A DNA stretch of 45,986 nucleotides from contig CAJGDP010000013.1 of the NCBI GenBank assembly GCA_904502235.1, forward strand, positions 1 through 45,986. Direction: 5' to 3'. Positions 40,294 through 45,986 of the stretch are shown piece by piece. The notes beneath the pieces were generated by a model. The model was not told the DNA's origin. It ran no database searches and worked only from the letters and a program-made list of their open reading frames with translations. The DNA comes from an uncultured Bacteroidaceae bacterium. Its GTDB lineage: Bacteria > Bacteroidota > Bacteroidia > Bacteroidales > Bacteroidaceae. Each line of letters starts with the position of its first letter. The stretch's first letter is position 1. The translations under genes and the position numbers were made by a program.

Positions 40294-41598
40294 TTATGAA
40301 CGTGTTATTTTTGCACCTATGCTGTTGAGTCTCTCTTCAAGATTCTGGTAGCCTCTGTCAATCTGCTCTATATTGTCGATGCGGCTGATGCCGTCGGCAC
40401 TCATGGCTGCAATCAGTAGGGCAATACCGGCTCTGATGTCGGGTGAACTCATTGAGCGTGGTTTCAGGGTGAAACGTCTGTCGTGTCCTATGACGACTGC
40501 ACGGTGCGGGTCGCAAAGTATAATCTGTGCGCCCATGTCGATGAGTTTGTCCACAAAGAACAGGCGACTCTCGAACATCTTCTGGTGTATGAGCACGCTG
40601 CCTTTTGCCTGAATGGATGTTACAAGCAGTACGCTGAGCAGGTCGGGGGTGAGTCCGGGCCATGGGGCATCGCTGATGTTCATTATCGAACCGTCGATGA
40701 AGGAATCTATCTCGTAGTGCTCCTGCTTGGGTATGTATATGTCATCGCCTCTCTGCTCGAACTTTATGCCCAGACGACGGAAACTCTCGGGGATTATTCC
40801 AAGGTTCTCGAACGAGACGTTCTTTATTGTAAGTTCGCTCTTGGTCATAGCCGCCATACCGATGAAACTGCCCACTTCAATCATGTCGGGCAGGGCACGC
40901 TGGGTGCAACCGCCAAGTTCTGTTACTCCTTCGATGGTTATTAGGTTGCTGGCTATACCAGATATCTTTGCACCCATCTTGTTGAGCATTCTGCAAAGTT
41001 GCTGTATGTAAGGTTCACAGGCTGCATTGTATATGGTTGTGGTTCCTTCGGCAAGTACGGCTGCCATTATTATGTTGGCTGTTCCGGTTACCGATGCTTC
41101 GTCGAGCAGCATGGAACATCCCTTCAGTTTTTTGGCGTTCATACGGTACACTCTCTTTTCCATGTCGAAGGAGAATTCCGCGCCTAATTTCTGCAATCCC
41201 AGAATGTGTGTGTCGAGTCGGCGACGACCTATCTTGTCGCCACCAGGCTCCGACATCGTCGCCTTGCCGAAACGTCCAAGCAACGGTCCGATGAACATCA
41301 CGGAACCTCTTAGGCGCGAACAGCCGTTAATGTACTCCTCGCTGTCTATGTAGTCAAGGTTTACATTGTCTGCCTGAAAGGTGAAGCATCCCACGCCGTT
41401 GCGTGTTACCGATACTCCCATGTTCATCAACTGATTGATGAGATTGTTTACATCGGCAATGTCGGGAATATTCTCAATGGTTACCTTCTCGCTTGTCAGC
41501 AGAGTGGCACAAATCTCCTGCAGAACTTCGTTCTTTGCTCCTTGTGGAGTTATCTCTCCGTGCAGGCTGTGTCCGCCTTCTATTATGAATGATGCCAT
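40294..41598 (-). CDS. murA: UDP-GlcNAc enolpyruvyl transferase MurA, fosfomycin-site Asp variant
   Basis: A 434-residue enzyme for the first committed step of peptidoglycan synthesis. Lys22 (GAKNE), the Arg of the IGRRRLD block, the Asp of LTPDLLS and the Arg of PDIRAGIAL are all kept. In the active-site loop the usual Cys (Cys115 of E. coli, in GGCTIG) is Asp121 here (GGDKIG). This substitution is known from M. tuberculosis and others to leave activity intact while preventing alkylation by fosfomycin. Two copies of murA exist in some bacteria; only one is seen here. It follows the DUF4290 gene by 14 bases. Confidence 0.95.
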   Translation of the reverse strand: MASFIIEGGHSLHGEITPQGAKNEVLQEICATLLTSEKVTIENIPDIADVNNLINQLMNMGVSVTRNGVGCFTFQADNVNLDYIDSEEYINGCSRLRGSVMFIGPLLGRFGKATMSEPGGDKIGRRRLDTHILGLQKLGAEFSFDMEKRVYRMNAKKLKGCSMLLDEASVTGTANIIMAAVLAEGTTTIYNAACEPYIQQLCRMLNKMGAKISGIASNLITIEGVTELGGCTQRALPDMIEVGSFIGMAAMTKSELTIKNVSFENLGIIPESFRRLGIKFEQRGDDIYIPKQEHYEIDSFIDGSIMNISDAPWPGLTPDLLSVLLVTSIQAKGSVLIHQKMFESRLFFVDKLIDMGAQIILCDPHRAVVIGHDRRFTLKPRSMSSPDIRAGIALLIAAMSADGISRIDNIEQIDRGYQNLEERLNSIGAKITRS

Positions 41599-41612
41599 AG
41601 TATGTTGTGCTG

Positions 41613-42230
41613 TTAGAATTTTCTTTTGAAGTTTTTCTTGTTGTTGGTGTTATTGCGCTTGGTGTTGCCTCGATGGTTGTTGCCATTGCCTGCATTGAGC
41701 TTTATCTCTCTGTCCTTTATGTCAATAGCTCCTTTTGTGTATATGCGCAGGTCCTCCCAAATCTTCTTGTCCTCAACGCCGTCCTTGTTCCATGCAATGT
41801 AGTTCTTCTTCATCTGTATGGCGATAAGTTCAATCAACTGCTCTTTTTCTTCACCATCCTGGAGTGTGCATGCGTGCGCAATCATCTCTTCCACAATGCG
41901 GCCGTAGTGTCTGCTCTTTATTTCGCCTGTCTGGTATGGAATCCTCTGTGGCGGTGTGTGGAATGCCTCTTTCTTTATTACCTCGAACGGATAATCTATG
42001 TCGAGCATGAAGTCGGACATTATTGCAAGATGGTCCCACAATTTGCGCTCATAATCGGGCAGATTGCGGGTGTTTGGGAACATACTGCCCATGATGCGTA
42101 TTATTGTCTCGGCGCATTTCTGACGTTCCTCGCGGTTCTCTATGGTGAGCGCGTGGTCCACCATCTTCTGCACTGAACGTCCGTATTCGGGCAATGCTAG
42201 TTTCTTCTGTCTGGTATTATATTCCATCAT
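41613..42230 (-). CDS. DUF4290 protein
   Basis: A 205-residue predicted cytoplasmic helical protein that I match to DUF4290 by its opening (MEYNTRQKKLALPEYGRSVQ), the internal NREERQKCAETIIRIMG and its place before murA. The C-terminal 30 residues are a basic Asn/Arg/Lys-rich tail (GNGNNHRGNTKRN), suggesting nucleic-acid contact. The function is unknown. It lies between tsaB and murA with 14-base gaps on both sides. Confidence 0.75.
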   Translation of the reverse strand: MMEYNTRQKKLALPEYGRSVQKMVDHALTIENREERQKCAETIIRIMGSMFPNTRNLPDYERKLWDHLAIMSDFMLDIDYPFEVIKKEAFHTPPQRIPYQTGEIKSRHYGRIVEEMIAHACTLQDGEEKEQLIELIAIQMKKNYIAWNKDGVEDKKIWEDLRIYTKGAIDIKDREIKLNAGNGNNHRGNTKRNNTNNKKNFKRKF

Positions 42231-42244
42231 AACCGTTATGCAGT

Positions 42245-42949
42245 TTAATAGTTCTTCAATAAATCTTTTGGTTTTGCGGCAACGTAGTTCTTAAGGTAGA
42301 ACGGTTCAAAGTAGGCAATGTCTTCGAACTTCTCGTCGTACCATGCTCTTTCGGCAAGCGGCATCATGTTCTTTGCCATGGGGTTGCGGAATCCGTCGAG
42401 GAAATGTGCGTTGGGGTGTGTGATTATCTCTTTGCACTTTTCCGCACCGTTACCGAAGAAATATACCGGCTGGCGGTCGAGCAGTTCCTTGAAACTGTCG
42501 GGAGTTATAACCTCGGCATGTGTATCCTTTACCACGCTCAGCGCACGGTCGTAGACCGTTGCATACACTTCGTTGCGTCGTGCATCAATCATTGGGCAGA
42601 ACAAAGCTTCGTCGGGGATATCCTCTTTGAAGAGCACGGGTACACACATCACCGCAGTTGTGGGTATGGCAATCAAGGGAATGTTGCGTCCGTAGCACAC
42701 GCCTTTTGCCGTGGATGAGGCTATACGCAGGCTTGTGTACGAACCGGGCCCGCAACTGAGTGCCACGGCATTGATTTTTGCTCCCTGATTGTCGGCGTTC
42801 TGCAACGCCTCTTCGACAAAAGGTGCCAATACTATGGCGTGTGAACGTGCATCGTTGTTCACTCTCTCAAAGAATATGTGTCCGTCCTGGCTCAGGGCCA
42901 CAGAGCATGTCTCTGTTGACGCTTCGATATGTAGTATAATTGTTGTCAT
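42245..42949 (-). CDS. tsaB: tRNA t6A modification protein TsaB
   Basis: A 234-residue ASKHA-fold protein that supports TsaD in making N6-threonylcarbamoyladenosine at A37 of ANN-decoding tRNAs. It starts ILHIEASTETCSVAL and has the conserved GPGSYTSLRIASSTAKG block. Two further conserved blocks are CPMIDARRNEVYATVY and a C-terminal YLKNYVA segment. The ATG at 42949 is chosen because the family begins here; the frame upstream to 43006 has no similarity. It is first in the long minus-strand run and has a -7 box at 42984-42991. Confidence 0.92.
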   Translation of the reverse strand: MTTIILHIEASTETCSVALSQDGHIFFERVNNDARSHAIVLAPFVEEALQNADNQGAKINAVALSCGPGSYTSLRIASSTAKGVCYGRNIPLIAIPTTAVMCVPVLFKEDIPDEALFCPMIDARRNEVYATVYDRALSVVKDTHAEVITPDSFKELLDRQPVYFFGNGAEKCKEIITHPNAHFLDGFRNPMAKNMMPLAERAWYDEKFEDIAYFEPFYLKNYVAAKPKDLLKNY

Positions 42950-42983
42950 CTTGTTTTTGTTGTGATTTTTTTTGCTCAATATG

Positions 42984-42991
42984 CAAAAATA
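42984..42991 (-). promoter_or_regulatory. Candidate -7 box for the tsaB-rnr run
   Basis: On the minus strand this reads TATTTTTG, matching TAnnTTTG, with a leader of about 28 bases before the tsaB ATG. No clear -33 TTTG was found. Confidence 0.5.
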
Positions 42992-43096
42992 TAAATTTAA
43001 TGTCATATTTGCTATATAAAATATATTTTTTAAATAAGTTTAAACTTTTGCGATGCAAAAGAGTTGTTTAATTTCGTGCATTTTCAAATAAATGTT

Positions 43097-43104
43097 TATT
43101 TTTG
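43097..43104 (+). promoter_or_regulatory. Candidate -7 box for the yicC-gmk-nadD run
   Basis: TATTTTTG matches TAnnTTTG, with a leader of about 48 bases before the yicC ATG at 43158. The -33 region has only an imperfect TTTCG near 43072-43076. This box and the tsaB box lie about 105 bases apart in a divergent AT-rich region (42950-43157). Confidence 0.5.
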
Positions 43105-43157
43105 CAAAATTGGATGCAGAGTGCATCATTGGATTTGGATTTAATTTTAGGACAGAG

Positions 43158-44033
43158 ATGATATATTCAATGACGGGCTACGGAAAATCCGTGGCTACAT
43201 GGGAAGACAGGAAAATTTGTGTGGAGGTGCGTTCGCTCAACGGAAAGGCTATGGATCTTTCAGCAAGAGTTGCGCCGCAGTATAAAAGCCGTGAAATGGA
43301 GGTCCGTACGCTTGTATCGAACAGACTCGAGCGCGGAAAGGTGGATTTGGCAATATGGGTAGAGCAGAACGAGAAGGTGGAATTGCCTTCAATAAATGTG
43401 GCGGTGATGCAGGCTTATGTGAATCAGATAAAAGCGGCTTCGGAACAGACAGGTGTTGCCGTTCCCGAGAATCTTTTTGAGGTTCTTCTGCGCATGCCTG
43501 ACGTGGTTGCACGCAAGGAAATCTACGAGGTGAGCGACGAAGAGTGGACTGTCGTGCTGGAATGCGTTGAAAACGCGCTCTGCAATTTGCTTGAATTCCG
43601 TAAGCAGGAGGGTGAGGCTTTGTCAAGAAAATTCTGTGATAAAATTGCCAATATTTCATCTTTGTTGGCTTCGGTGGAACCATATGAAAAGGACAGAGTA
43701 GAGAAAATCCGCGCCCGCATAGCGGATGCTCTAGAAAAGATGGTGGGAGTAGATTACGACAAGAACCGTTTTGAACAGGAACTTATTTTCTATATTGAAA
43801 AACTCGATATAAACGAGGAAAAACAACGTCTTACAAATCATCTCGATTACTTTATCTCAACAATGAACGATGGCATTGGTCAAGGCAAGAAACTTGGTTT
43901 TATCGCTCAGGAGATGGGACGTGAAATAAATACTCTCGGCAGCAAGAGCAACCATGCCGAGATGCAGAATATTGTAGTGAAAATGAAAGACGAACTTGAA
44001 CAGATAAAGGAACAGGTTCTGAATGTAATGTAA
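43158..44033 (+). CDS. yicC: YicC-family endoribonuclease
   Basis: A 291-residue protein of the YicC/YloC family, recently shown in other bacteria to be an endoribonuclease. It begins MIYSMTGYGKS and continues EVRSLNGKAMDLSAR, the family hallmark. The C-terminal DUF1732 part has YDKNRFEQELIFYIEKLDINEE, FISTMNDGIGQGKKLGFIAQEMGREINTLGSK and ends in a helix. An ATG at 43092 lies before the family start and inside the promoter box region, so 43158 is chosen. gmk follows after six bases, an arrangement common in many bacteria. Confidence 0.92.
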   Translation: MIYSMTGYGKSVATWEDRKICVEVRSLNGKAMDLSARVAPQYKSREMEVRTLVSNRLERGKVDLAIWVEQNEKVELPSINVAVMQAYVNQIKAASEQTGVAVPENLFEVLLRMPDVVARKEIYEVSDEEWTVVLECVENALCNLLEFRKQEGEALSRKFCDKIANISSLLASVEPYEKDRVEKIRARIADALEKMVGVDYDKNRFEQELIFYIEKLDINEEKQRLTNHLDYFISTMNDGIGQGKKLGFIAQEMGREINTLGSKSNHAEMQNIVVKMKDELEQIKEQVLNVM

Positions 44034-44039
44034 ATAATT

Positions 44040-44606
44040 ATGAACAAAGGAAAAGTTGTTATTTTTTCTGCACCGTCAGGGTCGGGAAAATCTACTCTGG
44101 TACATTTTCTGATGGATACCAATTCTTCATTCGGATTCTCCGTTTCGGCTACAAGCCGTCCGCCACGTGGTGCCGAACAGCACGGAGTGGACTATTTCTT
44201 TTTTACACCCGATGAATTCCGTGCCCGTATCGCGGCCGATGAGTTTGTGGAGTACGAGGAGGTATATCCCGGTCGTTTCTACGGAACACTCAAATCTCAG
44301 GTTGAACGTCAGCTCGAGGTGCAGAACATTCTGTTCGATGTTGATGTGAAAGGCGGTTGCAATCTAAAGAAATATTATGGTGAGCGTGCATTGTTTATTT
44401 TCGTCCAGGCTCCTTCGGTCGAGGTGTTGCGCGAGCGTCTTGTGCGTCGTGGCGACACAGTGCCCGAAGAGATTGAGCGCCGTGTCAGCAAAGCTGAATA
44501 TGAGATGACCTTTGCCAAGTTTGCCGACAGGGTAATAATCAACGACGACCTTGAGACTGCAAAGAAAGATTTGCTCGAGGTTGTGGAGGCTTTCTTGAAT
44601 GAATAA
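44040..44606 (+). CDS. gmk: Guanylate kinase
   Basis: A 188-residue enzyme that converts GMP to GDP with ATP. The P-loop is SAPSGSGKST at about 10-19, the GMP-binding part has SATSRPPRGAEQHGVDYFF, and EVYPGRFYGT and the lid arginines (RLVRRGD) follow. The length is typical. It overlaps nadD by eight bases, so the two are translationally coupled. Confidence 0.96.
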   Translation: MNKGKVVIFSAPSGSGKSTLVHFLMDTNSSFGFSVSATSRPPRGAEQHGVDYFFFTPDEFRARIAADEFVEYEEVYPGRFYGTLKSQVERQLEVQNILFDVDVKGGCNLKKYYGERALFIFVQAPSVEVLRERLVRRGDTVPEEIERRVSKAEYEMTFAKFADRVIINDDLETAKKDLLEVVEAFLNE

Positions 44607-45174
44607 GAAAAGAACCGTCATATTCGGTGGCAGTTTCGATCCCGTGCATGTGGGACATCTGTCGCTTGCCGAGGAGGTGTGTCGCAGAGAACTTGCGGAT
44701 GAGGTGTGGTTTATGGTGTCGCCCCAGAATCCGCATAAACAGCAGAGCAGTCTCAGTGATGAGAATGTGCGTCTGCAGATGGTGGAACTTGCCATTGCCG
44801 GGAACGAAAGGTTCAAGGCCTGTGATTTCGAATTCAATCTTCCGCGTCCTTCGTATACCATAAATACGTTGCAGGCACTCGAAGAAAATTATCCCGACAG
44901 GGAATTTTTGCTTCTTGTGGGTGCCGACAATTGGGAGAAATTCGACCGTTGGTACAGACACGACGAAATCCTTGCCAACTATGGAATCATAGTCTATCCG
45001 CGCGACAATAATGCAGTTCCGCTTCTTCCTGATGGGGTAACCTGGCTGCCGGCAGAGCTGCACGATGTCAGTTCCACACAGATACGTGGGCTGGTGGCAG
45101 GCGGTGGCAGTATAACCGGTCTTGTGCCTGCGGCTGTTGAAGAATTTATAAAAAGGAAAAATTTGTACAGATGA
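44599..45174 (+). CDS. nadD: Nicotinate-nucleotide adenylyltransferase
   Basis: A 191-residue enzyme of NAD synthesis. The nucleotidyltransferase signature FGGSFDPVHVGHLSLAE is at about 9-25, followed by the substrate part SPQNPHKQ, the GADNWEKFDRW block and the C-terminal SSTQIRG motif. The length is usual. It overlaps gmk upstream by eight bases and the MORN gene downstream by four. Confidence 0.96.
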   Translation: MNKKRTVIFGGSFDPVHVGHLSLAEEVCRRELADEVWFMVSPQNPHKQQSSLSDENVRLQMVELAIAGNERFKACDFEFNLPRPSYTINTLQALEENYPDREFLLLVGADNWEKFDRWYRHDEILANYGIIVYPRDNNAVPLLPDGVTWLPAELHDVSSTQIRGLVAGGGSITGLVPAAVEEFIKRKNLYR

Positions 45175-45824
45175 TAAAGAGATTGTGCTTGGGGATTCTG
45201 CTGCTGTTTACATTGGCAGTGAATGCGCAGAATAATCCGGTGGGGTTGTACGATGACATGTGCGATCCGTTGCAGGCTGTGTTCTGTGATTATGTGGCAG
45301 ATGAAGCCGACATAAGAATAATTTCAAATGCTCAAGGGCGTTATCTGGGTACGATGATTGACAACGCTCTTTATGGCTGGGGATTCTATCAGTCGGCAAA
45401 AGGTTCGCAGTCGTTCGGACAGTACCGTAAGGGTAAACTGATTTTCGGACTTGTACTCTCCGATGATGTGGCAAAAGTGGGTGGAGAGAATAATTATGTG
45501 GTGTACGATCTCTATTCAGGCAACATAAAACGTCTGCACACCGATGAGGGTGATGTGGAACTCTCCTATCCTTATTCGGTAAAGGAAAATGGCGAGGAGT
45601 CGCCCTATGCGTTCAAGAAGGAAACCTATTCCAACGGTGATGTCTTCTATGGCGAATTCTATAAGGGACGTCGTCACGGATATGGTGTGTATTGTTGGGC
45701 AAACGGTGATATATGGTATGGTCGTTACAAGGACGGCTACCGTAACGGATATGGTATGCTTATAAAGTCAGGTAATATGATATATTACGGCAAGTGGCTT
45801 GGAGACAGTAAGGTTGTGGAATGA
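45171..45824 (+). CDS. Exported MORN-repeat protein
   Basis: A 217-residue exported protein (signal MIKRLCLGILLLFTLAVNAQ). The C-terminal part has three MORN repeats in a row (GDVFYGEFYKGRRHGYGV, GDIWYGRYKDGYRNGYGM, GNMIYYGKWLGDSK), and a weaker copy lies at about 60-95 (ALYGWGFYQ, SFGQYRKGKL). MORN repeats form beta-hairpin rods that bind lipids or proteins. The start overlaps the nadD stop (ATGA). The exact function is unknown. Confidence 0.82.
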   Translation: MIKRLCLGILLLFTLAVNAQNNPVGLYDDMCDPLQAVFCDYVADEADIRIISNAQGRYLGTMIDNALYGWGFYQSAKGSQSFGQYRKGKLIFGLVLSDDVAKVGGENNYVVYDLYSGNIKRLHTDEGDVELSYPYSVKENGEESPYAFKKETYSNGDVFYGEFYKGRRHGYGVYCWANGDIWYGRYKDGYRNGYGMLIKSGNMIYYGKWLGDSKVVE

Positions 45825-45843
45825 AATTTATAAATATAAAAAA

Positions 45844-45851
45844 TATTTTTG
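45844..45851 (+). promoter_or_regulatory. Possible -7 box before the last gene
   Basis: TATTTTTG matches TAnnTTTG and lies 12 bases before the ATG at 45863. No -33 match is seen at normal spacing, so it may be a chance AT-rich match inside an operon. Confidence 0.3.
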
Positions 45852-45862
45852 CGATGAAAGGT

Positions 45863-45986
45863 ATGAAAAGATTTTTACAGTTGGTATTGGCTGTAGCGAT
45901 GCTCCCGACATTGTCATCGGTTGCGCAGAGTGAGAGTGTTGTTGCCTTGTCGTGTAACGCGTATATAACTGCTGCTCCTGAAGGTA
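45863..45986 (+). CDS. Start of an exported protein, cut by the window end
   Basis: Only the first 41 codons are present. They encode a Sec signal peptide (MKRFLQLVLAVAMLPTLSSVAQ, given in part) followed by SESVVALSCNAYITAAPEG. In-frame ATGs at 45821 and 45854 could extend it; 45821 overlaps the MORN stop. The ATG at 45863 gives the most ordinary signal peptide. The family cannot be told from this fragment. Confidence 0.6.
   Translation, partial: MKRFLQLVLAVAMLPTLSSVAQSESVVALSCNAYITAAPEG

Noticed and set aside
1..45986. CRISPR arrays, insertion sequences, phage genes or toxin-antitoxin pairs
   Set aside because: Reading both strands I found no regularly spaced repeats and no transposase, integrase or toxin-like products.

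Overview
The window looks like the chromosome of a gut-type Bacteroidales (Bacteroides/Prevotella relatives). The evidence is a SusC/SusD pair with BACON, DUF4458 and DUF5003-type lipoproteins, a Rho factor with a long disordered insert, several TAnnTTTG -7 boxes (two with a TTTG -33 box 19 bases upstream), starts without Shine-Dalgarno sequences, and many Cys-anchored lipoproteins. Family names come from remembered motifs; no database search was run.

Layout. 1-592: tail of an rRNA operon (5S rRNA, strong terminator), then a non-coding stretch rich in nested inverted repeats. 593-1198: the GTPase gene engB. 1319-16157: a nine-gene cotranscribed locus: SusC transporter, SusD, DUF4984-like lipoprotein, DUF5003-like lipoprotein, DUF4458/leucine-rich-repeat lipoprotein, BACON/leucine-rich-repeat lipoprotein, subtilisin-family (S8) protease lipoprotein, DUF1573 protein and a small lipocalin-like lipoprotein. 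No glycoside hydrolase and no regulator sits in it, so it reads as a surface protein/peptide capture and uptake system rather than a glycan locus. 16328-18271: rho. 18314-18765: a structured non-coding element. 18766-19131: an orphan membrane protein. 19201-19569 (minus): a DUF3127 SSB-like protein. 19741-27823: operon dnaN, DnaQ-like exonuclease, coaBC fused in frame to a DUF4835 domain, recN, rlmB-like methyltransferase and a pseudo-protease/TPR protein. 27810-29117 (minus): tilS. 29278-29349: tRNA-Cys with its own promoter and terminator. 29433-31372 (minus): a sensor kinase/response regulator pair behind a long leader. 31568-42949 (minus): a ten-gene run with tsaB, DUF4290, murA, rimM, a degenerate M23 protein, dxr, rseP, a lipoprotein serpin, alkaline phosphatase and rnr. 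43158-45986: yicC, gmk, nadD, a MORN-repeat protein and the start of one more exported protein.

How the parts work together. The SusCD/protease locus could bind a protein at the surface with its LRR/BACON lipoproteins, cut it with the S8 protease and import peptides through SusCD. A surface serpin with an inhibitory hinge lies elsewhere in the window and could restrain this or host proteases. The remaining genes are mostly housekeeping: replication and repair, ribosome and tRNA maturation, envelope and isoprenoid synthesis, CoA and NAD synthesis. Several carry informative departures: MurA has Asp in place of the fosfomycin-target Cys, the M23 and trypsin-like domains have lost catalytic residues, and CoaBC is fused to an apparently exported domain.
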